Positions 42,493-51,902 of a DNA stretch of 64,000 nucleotides are shown piece after piece; within the stretch, counting starts at the first letter, position 1, and every line of letters begins with the position of its first letter. Source of the stretch: Leishmania donovani (taxonomy: Eukaryota; Euglenozoa; Kinetoplastea; Trypanosomatida; Trypanosomatidae). The notes beneath the pieces are model-generated. The model was not told where the DNA came from. It made no database searches and was given only the letters and a program-made list of their open reading frames with translations. Where the stretch lies: positions 467,670 to 531,669 of the forward strand of contig NC_018248.1 in the NCBI RefSeq assembly GCF_000227135.1, given 5' to 3'. The position numbers were made by a program, and so were the translations under genes.

Positions 42493-45400
42493 TCACTGGC
42501 GGTTCTGCGACGGCGATTTGGAGGGTGACGCGCTGCTCACAACGTTATCGATACTGGAGCACCGACCCGCCCCGCTCGAGTCGGGTGACCGCGTCCCGCT
42601 CTGCTGATATTGCTGGATCTTGCTCAGCAGCCGCCGCGTCTCATCGCGCTGCTCAGCCATCTGGCTGGAGGAGCAGGCCAGCGAGTTTTGCAGCTGCGCA
42701 ATGACCGTCTCCGCATCTGCCAGACGGACAGAGAGGTCTAGGTTAAGCGCCACGAGCTTATCGAGAGGGTCCTTCTCGGCGTCCTCTTTGCGCGGCTCAG
42801 CGGAGCCGCCACAGCTGCGCAGCTGCGTCGGCTGCGTAGGCCGCCCGGTAAGTATCTCAAAACCCTGACAGGTTGCAGAGCTCGCGGCGTGGCTGTCGTT
42901 CGAGGCAGCCGCGGCTGCGGCCTCTTCCCTCGACGTCTGGTTCTTCAACTGCTCCGCTTCCAAAGCTTTCCGCAGCGCCTCCATCGCCTCGCCCATCTTC
43001 TCCTCTCGCACGTGCTCCTCCTCCAGCGCGGCGGCGGCCCCGTCGTACATGTCGCACGCCCTCTGCAAGTCCTCCCGGGAGCGCGACAGGTCTAGCTGCA
43101 GTTCACCCTTCTCGCGCTTCAGACGCGAGATCGTCGGCTTCAGCTGCTCATGCAGATAGTTGTTCAGCGCTTCGTGATCCTCGCGGAGTTTCTGCACCTC
43201 CTCGTCTGAGGCTTCGCTGGCAACCACCGGTGACACGGGCGCCTTCTTCTGACGCTCGGACTCCAGCTGCTTCTGCTGCTGCTGCACCTGCGCAGTCAGC
43301 TCCTCAATCCTTTTCTTCATATTTCCGTTGTCCAGCTGCAGTTCACCCTGCTCGCGCTTCAGGCGCGATACCATCGGCTTGAGCTGCTCATGCAGGTACC
43401 TCTTGAGAGCCTCATGATCTTCGTCATCGCCGGCGCCGACCGCTGTTGGGGGCAATCGTGCCCGCCCCGCGGCGGCAACCATCTCCTGCGCCAGAGGCAC
43501 CGCAACCAGCTCTCCCATCCGCTCAAACTCTGAGGCCTCCTTGCGAGCCGTTCCATCGACGTGCGGTGGATCGCGGCCGTAATTCTCTGTGTAGGCCCCG
43601 GTCGAGTTGAGAGCACGCTGCCGTGACGCTCTTGGTGTTCTGTCCTGCTGCTGTTCCTGGGCCTCCTGCAGTCTCTTCTCCGCGTCTTGCAGATGCGCAC
43701 GCGCATCGGCCAGCTTAACATCCTTCTCCGCAGACTCGTTCTTGAGGTCGTTGATGAGCTTAATCTGACGCTGCAGGGTGTCACGGAGGGTGTTGTTCTG
43801 GTCCTTCAGCCGCTGCCACTCCGAGGCGCTGATCCTACCTTCGCTGTGGCAACTGTTGTCGTTGCTGCTGGGCTGCTGCGGCTCCGGCGATGGCTGCACA
43901 CGGCGCTGCTCCTGCGCCATCGCTAGTTGCCGCTGAAGGTCGTTGATTGTGGCAACTGCGGTGTCCGGGGGCGTCTTGGCTGCCGTGAAGGCGTCTGTGT
44001 GGAGACGCATGAGGGCAGGGAAGCGGTAGGTCTGCATGCGCCGCTCTAGTTCCGCCGATGGCACGTTCGCTGGATGCACCACCTCGACCTCAGCGACAAG
44101 GCTGCCGAGGCTCAGGTCCACCCGCTCCAGCTGCGTCGGTGCTACACCGACGCCCGCACAGAAGTCTGCGATGAAGGTGCTGCGCAGCTCATGCGGCTTC
44201 TCCTCCATGATGTATGACCAGTTGCCGCCTTTGAAGCGGCGAGAGAGGCGGGTGTGCTCCACCGGCACGCCGGCGTGGCTTGCGCTCTCTCCGTCGTCTT
44301 GGCAGGACATGAAGAGAAACGCATTGAGCGGGTTCGTGCTGGTGTTCACTGGCCCGCTGGGTGAGACAGAGCTGAAGTGGCTGTCGCTGCACGCGTCGTC
44401 GACTGTGCTTGGCAGCTTGGCCATTCCGTCCTGGCGCATAAACTGCCGGTACGGGTCTGGCGCGGCGCTCTTCGGTGAGATGGCCATGCTCGACATGTGC
44501 AGAGACGACGACGCAGGCTTGTACCGGTCGAGCTCGGCCTCGAGCTCAAGCTGCCGCTCCAGAGCTTCGTCCAGCTGACGCTGCGTATCGATGAGCACGC
44601 TTTGGAGACGCGCCACCTCCTCCTCCATCATGTGATGGGAGGCAGCGCCCTGCGGCACCTGCACCGGCGCGTCCAACCCCTCTGGAGGCTCACCGGCACG
44701 CTTCTCGAGCTCTTGGACGAGGCCACGCAGGCGATCGTTCTCCTGCGCAAGCAGCTGCTGCGTCTCGATCTCGCACTGAGCTTCCATGCGGTATTTCTCG
44801 TAGTTGAGCTTCGCGTCTCGCTTCGTCGCCTCCAACTCGTCCTGCAGGCTGCGAATGTACTCCTGCACCTGCGTGGTGGGGGCCGATACGGGTAAGTTGT
44901 CCTTGCTGTGGCTGCTGCTGAGCGTGTCTCTGTAATTGTTTGAGGACGCCAAGGTCACAGCCGAACTGCACACAACGTCCGCAGAAGTACCGACGGCCGG
45001 TGTTGCTGATGCGCTGCGCCCGATGCCAGCGGTAATGACCTGCGGCGCTGCCGGCCCTGCGCTGGGGGCTTTGAAGACGCTACCGAAGACGGGCACGTCG
45101 TCGAAGATGATCGGCACCGTCTCGGCGTTCCAGCACTGCAAAACACCGTTGGAGGAGGCCGTCCACACCTTGTACGCCGTGGTTGGCTGCACTTTCTGCA
45201 TGGCGAGCACCATACCCTTCTCGAGGCCGTAGTACGGCACGCGTTCCGAAAGGTCCTGCAGCAGCGACCGTGTTGCAATGTCCCAAATCAGAATGTGGCC
45301 GTGCTTGTCGGCCGACCAAACGCGCGACTCGACCACCATCAAGTTCGAGATCGGTGCGGTGTGGTTGCCTCGGCAGACCGCGAGACACGAAAGCGAGCGC

Positions 45401-46281
45401 ATGTCCCACACTCGCAGCGTCAAGTCCTCGCCGGCGGACCACAGCTGGCTCGCGTGCGGCACGACCGCCAACGCCAGCACGGCGCGGCTGTGCCCGGTGA
45501 AGGTGTGGATGTTGGCCTCGGTGTTCTCCTGGCCAGGCAGCGACTCGTACGGGTCCCACGCTCGCACTGTGCCGTCGTCACTACCGGAGAAGATGACGGC
45601 ACCTGTGGGCCCGTTGTACAGGACAAGGCAGCGAACGCCGCCGCTGTGGCCGTGCAGACTGCGCTGGAGCTGGGCGTTACAATCGGTCGGGTCCCACTGG
45701 CACAACTTCCAGTTTCCACCCCCTGTAAAGACGGATCCCTCGACCTCGATCATGCAGTTCAATCCGCCGCCGTGCGCCATCATCTCCTTGAGCAGGTCCG
45801 TGTTCTTGGCGCTGTACACGTGCAGGTAGCCGTCCTGGAACCCAGCCCACACCACATCCTCGCTCGGGAGGTACAGGAGGGAGATGCAGTAGGAGCCCTC
45901 GCGGCCCGGCAGCTCCTTCAGTGGGGTGCCCTTGGGTAAAGAACGAATGCAGAGCGTTCCGCTGTACTCGGCTGTCCACATGACGCGGTCGTTCACAGGG
46001 GCGATGCAGCGCACCGCTGCGGCCACAGAGTACGTGGGGTTCACATCTGCTACGTATACCGTGTCTTCCAAACGCCTGCTCTTCGAGCGCACGCCGTTTG
46101 CAGAGGTCGACATCAAACGGCTGCTGCTGTGCGGCGACTGCGCGCGTGGAATCATGGAGAGGGAAAAGCTGTTGCGCGTCGGGGTCACGGAGCTTGTGCA
46201 GCGCGGGGTGGACTCTGTGTGCGCCTTGTACAGCTGCTGGTGCGACGGCGACTCCGCCCGGGGAGTGGAGCGGTAGATCAT
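42493..46281 (-). CDS. WD40-repeat and coiled-coil protein with FAZ1-like domain
   Basis: This encodes 1262 residues from the ATG at 46281. Residues 1-70 are Ser/Pro/Arg rich. Residues about 75-390 form a WD40 propeller (MWTAEYSGTLCIR, VWAGFQDGYLHVY, VFTGGGNWKLCQWD, IFSGSDDGTVRAWD, LWSAGEDLTLRVWD, VWSADKHGHILIWD, VWTASSNGVLQCW). A coiled coil covers about 470-600. Residues about 673-762 form a compact domain with GGNWSYIMEEKPHELRSTF and LERVDLSLGSLVAEVEVVHP, which resembles the FAZ1 conserved domain and the domain in the 30867-35213 gene. The rest is coiled coil. It contains a duplicated unit, DHEAL-x-x-YLHEQLKP followed by SRLKRE-x-GELQLD, at residues 955 and 1035, exactly 80 residues apart. 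A scaffold of the flagellum attachment zone or subpellicular cytoskeleton is the best guess. Confidence 0.87.
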   Translation of the reverse strand: MIYRSTPRAESPSHQQLYKAHTESTPRCTSSVTPTRNSFSLSMIPRAQSPHSSSRLMSTSANGVRSKSRRLEDTVYVADVNPTYSVAAAVRCIAPVNDRVMWTAEYSGTLCIRSLPKGTPLKELPGREGSYCISLLYLPSEDVVWAGFQDGYLHVYSAKNTDLLKEMMAHGGGLNCMIEVEGSVFTGGGNWKLCQWDPTDCNAQLQRSLHGHSGGVRCLVLYNGPTGAVIFSGSDDGTVRAWDPYESLPGQENTEANIHTFTGHSRAVLALAVVPHASQLWSAGEDLTLRVWDMRSLSCLAVCRGNHTAPISNLMVVESRVWSADKHGHILIWDIATRSLLQDLSERVPYYGLEKGMVLAMQKVQPTTAYKVWTASSNGVLQCWNAETVPIIFDDVPVFGSVFKAPSAGPAAPQVITAGIGRSASATPAVGTSADVVCSSAVTLASSNNYRDTLSSSHSKDNLPVSAPTTQVQEYIRSLQDELEATKRDAKLNYEKYRMEAQCEIETQQLLAQENDRLRGLVQELEKRAGEPPEGLDAPVQVPQGAASHHMMEEEVARLQSVLIDTQRQLDEALERQLELEAELDRYKPASSSLHMSSMAISPKSAAPDPYRQFMRQDGMAKLPSTVDDACSDSHFSSVSPSGPVNTSTNPLNAFLFMSCQDDGESASHAGVPVEHTRLSRRFKGGNWSYIMEEKPHELRSTFIADFCAGVGVAPTQLERVDLSLGSLVAEVEVVHPANVPSAELERRMQTYRFPALMRLHTDAFTAAKTPPDTAVATINDLQRQLAMAQEQRRVQPSPEPQQPSSNDNSCHSEGRISASEWQRLKDQNNTLRDTLQRQIKLINDLKNESAEKDVKLADARAHLQDAEKRLQEAQEQQQDRTPRASRQRALNSTGAYTENYGRDPPHVDGTARKEASEFERMGELVAVPLAQEMVAAAGRARLPPTAVGAGDDEDHEALKRYLHEQLKPMVSRLKREQGELQLDNGNMKKRIEELTAQVQQQQKQLESERQKKAPVSPVVASEASDEEVQKLREDHEALNNYLHEQLKPTISRLKREKGELQLDLSRSREDLQRACDMYDGAAAALEEEHVREEKMGEAMEALRKALEAEQLKNQTSREEAAAAAASNDSHAASSATCQGFEILTGRPTQPTQLRSCGGSAEPRKEDAEKDPLDKLVALNLDLSVRLADAETVIAQLQNSLACSSSQMAEQRDETRRLLSKIQQYQQSGTRSPDSSGAGRCSSIDNVVSSASPSKSPSQNRQ

Positions 46282-46349
46282 GGTCGGCTAAAGGGTTTTG
46301 CGACTGAGTGCTGGTGCTGAAGCGGCTTCCTTCTTCTTGTATGCGCGTG

Positions 46350-46351
46350 CT
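46350..46351 (-). promoter_or_regulatory. Predicted spliced-leader acceptor AG
   Basis: The minus-strand pyrimidine tract TTTCTCTCTTCCGTCTCGAG ends in an AG at 46350-46351, giving a 68-base 5' UTR before the ATG at 46281. No other ATG lies between them. Confidence 0.45.
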
Positions 46352-47929
46352 CGAGACGGAAGAGAGAAATACAAGCGCGAAGACACGCTGGCAAGGCGCG
46401 CGCACACGCCCAGATCGAGGTGGAGGGTCTCACGTGGGAGAAGGAAAACGGACTGGACACCAGAAGAGGGGGGGGGAGAAGCCGTGGAGAAGGGCCTTGC
46501 GGAATAATAGGAGGCGTTGAGGTTGTGGATGCGTGAAGAGATGGCTTCGACAGGCAACTGCGTTAGAAGGAATGGGAGGGCCTGCGTGTGTTTTTTTTTG
46601 GGGGGGGGGAGAGTCGGGAGAGGAGATGGGCGCAGCGGCTATGCATACACACATATACATATATACGACTCTATATGTGATGAGGGATATGGAAGGTCAA
46701 CGGGAAAGGCCTCCCGGCAAACACACACACACACAGACGTTGCTCAGGCAGGGGATGTGCAGTCCTGCTTCGATGGGTAAGCAACGTCAGGCGCAGCGCG
46801 GGCGAGGGGCGCTGCTGTGGAAGAGGACGAGACTCCGCTGGAACAGTCTGTCCACCACACACACACAAGTACCGACGAGCGCACACGTGAGTGAGCTGAT
46901 CTGCAAAGCCACGTAAGGAGACGCGTGAAGACGTCGAGGTGCCGGCGCCCAAAACGTGTGTTTGTGTGTGCGTGTGTGCGCGCAAGGATGCGATGCCTAA
47001 GAGGGGAGGGGGTGATGATACAAGCAGGAGACAACGGTATACACAGACGGATGCACACTGTGGAGAAGGAGGGAGAAACCAAACTCGGGAGAGGGTGAGG
47101 AAAGGGACGAACCGTTGTAGAGATAGCATCAACGACGGACTGCAGAGTAGGGAAGGGGAGGGGCGAAGGAGCAGTCGTGCACCCACCCCCACACAGACGT
47201 ATGGCCCTGTGTTGATTGCTTCTCACCCATCACACAAGCCCAACGCCGCATCATGCGCCCCTTCCATACTTGCCTGACTCGACCACGTTGTCTTCTTCTG
47301 CGCTATGCGGGGACTTCAAGGCAGAGCGGAGGGACTGCCCATTGACGAGCGTGGCGCGCGCGCTCAAGTGTTCCTCATCCTTTTTTGTTCACCATAGGGA
47401 TAGTTTGCTCGACCTTGGCGTGCCCCCTTTTCTATTTTTCCTATCCGGCGTGTCAGCGCTTGCTTGCAGGAAGTGCTTGTTGCCCCGCATGTGCGGACAT
47501 GTGTGTGTGTGTATGTGTGATGGCTGGTTCACTTGGTAGTGCGTGGAAGCAGGTGCGTGTGCCCTGAGGCACATGCTCGAGGCAACGCGCAAGCCCACAA
47601 CAAGAAGAGCCCCACGGTTCGCTACATGAAACACATATACATCAGGAGAAGGACAGGCACAGATATGCGACACGCACTCCTCAGCACATCATCACACATA
47701 CCCCCCCCCCACGCACACACGCACGTGCAGACACAAGCGGGACGGCGTGGGTCCGGAAAAGGGGGCGGAGTGAGGGCGAAAAAGGAAAGCTACAATCAAA
47801 GACAAGCACAAAGAAAGAGGTGAAGGAAGCGAATACCTCACCCACTGTGCAGAGAGACACAGGCCGGCCGCGACAGAGTCGAGCAGACAGTGGGAGAGCG
47901 GCACGCAAGGGTGTATACAGGTGTATATA

Positions 47930-48530
47930 TACCTTACCTACCACGTGGGTACATGTTGCCGCCATATAACAGAACGTGAGCTTCACACCACTTGGCCCTG
48001 CCACACAGACCCCACCTCGCGTGGGGCCATGGCAGCCGTCGACACACGCCAGTCCAGCAAGGCGCCGACGCAGTCATCGGAGCACAGCCTCTGCCTCGAC
48101 CTCTACCCATAGCCCCTCTCCATTTCTTAGGTTGCGTCACAGACGCTCCCCCACTATACCGGCGACCACCTGGGGCATACCCCTCGCAGCAGCACTCAGG
48201 CTCCCACAGCCAGTAGGCAGTGTGAGGGCCGGGCGAGATACGCTCGAATCAGGTTGACACTATGCCTATCACATGGACGGTACAAAACTGTTCACTGTCG
48301 CAGGTGGCTCCGGCGCAACGCCTTCCACGACCCTGCCACCAACACGAGTGGTTTGGCATTGGGAAGGCTTGGGGAGGGGGGCTGCTGGTCTTCCTCCCTC
48401 ACACACGCAGAGAGTCGGGAGTGGGGGAGGTGAGGGGGATGCGGTGGTACTGGACCCTGCGATATCACGCATTGAGGTGACTGGCATCATCAGGGTGGAG
48501 TGGGGGGCGCGAAGCCAGCGGGAGAAGGAA
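47930..48530. mobile_element. SIDER-like degenerate retroposon fragment (tentative)
   Basis: This roughly 0.6-kb block of unique, balanced sequence is embedded in simple-sequence DNA in the likely 3' UTR of adenylate kinase. It has the size and setting of SIDER elements, the ingi-related short retroposons of Leishmania that sit in 3' UTRs and promote mRNA decay or limit translation. Segments such as ccacctggggcatacccctc and the gcgtcacagacgctccccca stretch feel familiar from Leishmania intergenic DNA, but this is recollection, not an alignment. No clear poly(A) tail or target-site duplication was seen and the borders are approximate. Confidence 0.4.
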
Positions 48531-49450
48531 GAAGGGTGAGAACAAAAAAATATAAAAAACATACAAGCACATGTACATCATCATTAGCACACACACACAC
48601 AGAAGAGAGGCGACGCGCTTTGGGGTCCGTTTCAGGTGGGCGGCGGGGGATGCGTGGATGGATGAATGGATGGATGGCTGATGAAGGGATGGGAGGGAGG
48701 GAGGCCACACCGGTATGGTCTGCCTACAAAACGCTGCGAATAGCGTAGTTGGCAGCGCTATGAGGAAGGGGGAGATATGGTCGCTGGCGTAGCATGCGCG
48801 GTGCAATCAGTTCTCCTCTGCTTCTTCACTTCGTGTTCACTGCCGCCAATCGCCACACTGGAGGCACGACCCCCCCCCCCCAGCGCCATAGTTCTGTATC
48901 CCGCCGCCGCTGTCGCCGCCCTTCCCCACCTCCGCCCGCTATCCCTCGCTGAAGACACCTTTCTCTTTCGCTCGTACACCAGCCCGTGCGCTCGTCAGTC
49001 GGCACATGTGTGCACACTAAACCATGGAGAAGAGAGGAGAGAGAGGGGCACACACACGCACACAACGGTCCATACGGAGAAACACGTGCAGAAGGCACCA
49101 CCAACACCACGGCCAAGACCATCAGCAGCGGCCCCCACAACGGGTAGATGGCGCACGGAGGCACACACACACAGGCGCACAAAGGCATACGTATGGCCCT
49201 TGTGTGCGCGCGTGTGTGTAGGCGGGCCGCATTCTCTCTTTCTTTTCTACCATTTTTTGTTTTGTTGCTTTCCGTCGTCGTCTTCGGCTGAGCCGCTACA
49301 TCAAGAGCATCCGGCCATGCAGTATTGTGCCACCTCGCTCGGCGGCGTCCGTCCTCCTCCGCCTTTCGCCCTCCGACACTTCTCTCGCATCCATGACTGC
49401 CTTCCTCCCTCTCGTTCTGTTTTTTACCTGCGCGTTTCGTTCTCTCTTGC

Positions 49451-50425
49451 CTACGCAACATCGTGGTTTTGGAGGTACTCGGTAATGTCCTTTGTGATGG
49501 CTGCCTCCGGTCGGTTCCCGTCGACGTGATACATGATGGATCCGTAGTAGTCCAGCAGACCCTCGACCATTGAGTGGTATGTCTCCAGACGAGGGCCAAG
49601 CACCTCGCGGGTGTCATCGTCGCGGTGCTGCAGCCGCTCGAGCAGCACCGTGTCGTTCTCCGGCGGCGGGTTATACGTGAGGTGGTAGATGATGCCGGTG
49701 ACCGGGTCGGTGCGACGGCCTTCGACGCGGCCGAACAAAACATCATCTGGGGTGTCGAGGACCACAAAGATGCGGGGGCACAGGCCTGCGGCGTCCAGCG
49801 CAATCGCTTGAGAGCGGGTGCGCGGGAAGCCGTCCAGCAGCCACCCGTTCATCACCGCGTCCTCCTGCGTCAGTCGGTTGCGGATAATGCTGATGATGAG
49901 GCTATCCGGCACGAGCTCACCGCGCCGCATGAAGTTCTCGGCAATCTTGCCCAGGTGGGTGCCCTGAGCCACCTCAGCGCGAAGAAGATCGCCCGATGAG
50001 ACATGCACTGGCTTCTTGCCAATCGTGCGCTTGTAATAGGAGCAGATATGGCGCGCCTGCGTGCCCTTGCCGCTTGCTGGCGGCCCAGCCAGGGCCACCC
50101 GCGGTGGCAGCGGCGAGGCCGTCAACTCATGCACATATTGGAGCGGCTTGGTTGGTTTGTCGGCGATGATGCAACGCAAGATGTACTCCATCAGCTGCCC
50201 AATGTTGTTGTCCTTGATGTACGTGACCGTGTCCTCGGAGAGGCCGTCGTTGGAGGACATGAAAGGGACGGGGAATTTCATGGCCGACGTCGGACTGGTG
50301 GTGTCCGCGAAGGGGGTATCGGCAGCGGCGACATCGCAATTGGTAGTGACCGACTCCGAGGGGGCCGCCGCGGTGGTTGCATCCGCCGCGACAGGGGAGT
50401 TCGGCTGCTGGAGCTTGGTCGCCAT
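49451..50425 (-). CDS. Adenylate kinase with N-terminal RIIa-like docking motif (putative flagellar isoform)
   Basis: Interconverts ATP + AMP and 2 ADP. This encodes 324 residues from the ATG at 50425. The catalytic domain starts near residue 108: P-loop GPPASGKGT (114-122), an NMP-binding region with SSGDLLRAEV (143-152), DGFPRT (198-203), GRRTDP (236-241) at the start of a fairly long LID, and RDDD (268-271) with the usual Arg-Asp pair. The LID has no zinc Cys. The first 60 residues are Ala/Thr rich. Residues about 66-101 (VTYIKDNNIGQLMEYILRCI, then ADKPTKPLQYVHEL) resemble an RIIa/Dpy-30 helical hairpin, the dimerisation-docking unit found in flagellar proteins. T. brucei has flagellar adenylate kinases targeted by N-terminal extensions, so an axonemal energy-shuttle role is likely. 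Confidence 0.93.
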   Translation of the reverse strand: MATKLQQPNSPVAADATTAAAPSESVTTNCDVAAADTPFADTTSPTSAMKFPVPFMSSNDGLSEDTVTYIKDNNIGQLMEYILRCIIADKPTKPLQYVHELTASPLPPRVALAGPPASGKGTQARHICSYYKRTIGKKPVHVSSGDLLRAEVAQGTHLGKIAENFMRRGELVPDSLIISIIRNRLTQEDAVMNGWLLDGFPRTRSQAIALDAAGLCPRIFVVLDTPDDVLFGRVEGRRTDPVTGIIYHLTYNPPPENDTVLLERLQHRDDDTREVLGPRLETYHSMVEGLLDYYGSIMYHVDGNRPEAAITKDITEYLQNHDVA

Positions 50426-50468
50426 ATTGGGATGACGGGAGACCGCGCTTACGCGTTGCCCTTCAACT

Positions 50469-50470
50469 CT
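50469..50470 (-). promoter_or_regulatory. Predicted spliced-leader acceptor AG for adenylate kinase
   Basis: On the minus strand a CT-rich run ending CTGCCTGCTCACAG places the AG at 50469-50470, 43 bases upstream of the ATG at 50425. No other ATG lies between them. Confidence 0.55.
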
Positions 50471-50524
50471 GTGAGCAGGCAGAGAGAGAGTGAGAGCAGG
50501 CGAAGCACTGAGGGCGCGAGGCGT

Positions 50525-50533
<9 letters not shown>

Positions 50534-50555
<22 letters not shown>
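50534..50555. repeat. (GT)n microsatellite
   Basis: About eleven uninterrupted GT units lie upstream of the adenylate kinase acceptor. On the sense strand this is a CA run. Confidence 0.9.
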
Positions 50556-51902
50556 AGGGTATGTGCGAGAGGGCGTGCGGTGGTGGTGGCGGTGCTGCTG
50601 CTGCTGAATGCCGAAGAAGTTTGTCCAAAATAAACAATGGTGATTGGCAGGGCTGTGCTAGCGTGAAAGCAGGTGCGCGTGAGCTTATCGTGTGCCTGTG
50701 TGAGGGACGCAAGGTGGGACCGGGAGAGGGAGGGAAAGAGAGAGGGGCGGTTGGGTGTAGCGATGCCCGCACGTATCAGCCTTCACGATAGCAGCAGACG
50801 AGCGCAGCAAAGAAAAAAATTGCGGAGAGGACACGAGAGAAACAGCACAGAGGAGAGAAGAACGCGAGAAGGGGGCGCGATCTGAGTCTGTCCACGTGAG
50901 CAAGGACGTATACATGTAGGCGTATGTGGGTACATATATGCATATACGTGTGTAAGTGCGTGCGCATGTGTAGGCGAGTGTGGAGAAGCGCGCGCGAAAC
51001 GCGCAGGCGCAAAAAAGAGGATGGGGAACGGAGAGAATGAGTCAGTGCCAGAAAGGGAGGATGAGGAGCGGAGAGGGGCCCGCGCACGGGCTCGGAGGGG
51101 AGAGATGGACAATGACCGGTGCCCACCTCTAAGCCGAGCACCGCGACCATGAAAAACAAATGCGCGCCTAGCTGGGCCGTATGCGCCCGTTGAATCTTGT
51201 CTGCATCCCTTTCGGCGCGCTGTCGGTTCGCTCCTTCGGTGGTTCTGCTGATCAAAGCCGTTCAGAGCAGCCCCTGCCCGCCCGCGCACACACACGCGCA
51301 AACACACGGACGCGCATGAAGTCGAAAGCGGAGGCGGTACACCATATAGGAGAAGGAGAGAACCAGGACAGTGACGGAGGCGGAGGGGGTAGAGGTTGAG
51401 GTTGGGGATGGTAGACACGCAATTTCAGACAGAGCAGTACACACACACACATACACACGAAGAGCAGAAGTAAACACGAAAGGATGTGGCGGTGGTGCTG
51501 GCAACAGCATACATGGTCGTCACGAGAAAAAAGGACGAGGATGTGCGCGGGTGCGGGCGCTTTACATGCAGGGAGGGGAGGGGGGACAACGAGCACAACC
51601 GTTGCGCCAACAAAGCAGAAGAGGAGGAGATACACAAGGCAGCGAGATGGGCAGGGCAGGGCGGGGGGGGATGGGTGGGTAAGCTGTGCAACACATGTAC
51701 AGCGGCGGTGGTCATCGTCAGTGAGTACACGTGATCCGACACGGGGGCGGGTTGGGAGGGGTATGGAGCGAAAAAGGAAAGGCAGCTATTAAAGGCAGCC
51801 AAGACGGTAGTCGACAGAGAAGGCACACCACCTTGCAGCACCTGAGACAAGCTCGACTCGAGTTGCACACAAGAGTCGCACACCAAAACATTTGATAGCA
51901 CG

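Larger units (their letters stand above)
46282..49450. other. 3.2-kb intergenic region
   Basis: It holds the 5' UTR of the WD40/FAZ1-like gene and the 3' UTR of adenylate kinase. Simple sequence covers most of it, including AT patches at 46660-46672 and 47918-47932. A complex, SIDER-like block lies at about 47930-48530. GGAT repeats occur at 48653-48680. No gene is supported. Confidence 0.7.
50426..51902. other. 1.5-kb intergenic region
   Basis: It holds the adenylate kinase splice region and the 3' UTR of the leucine-rich gene. An AT-rich, partly self-complementary patch with acgtata and tatacgt arms lies at about 50906-50951. No gene is supported. Confidence 0.7.
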
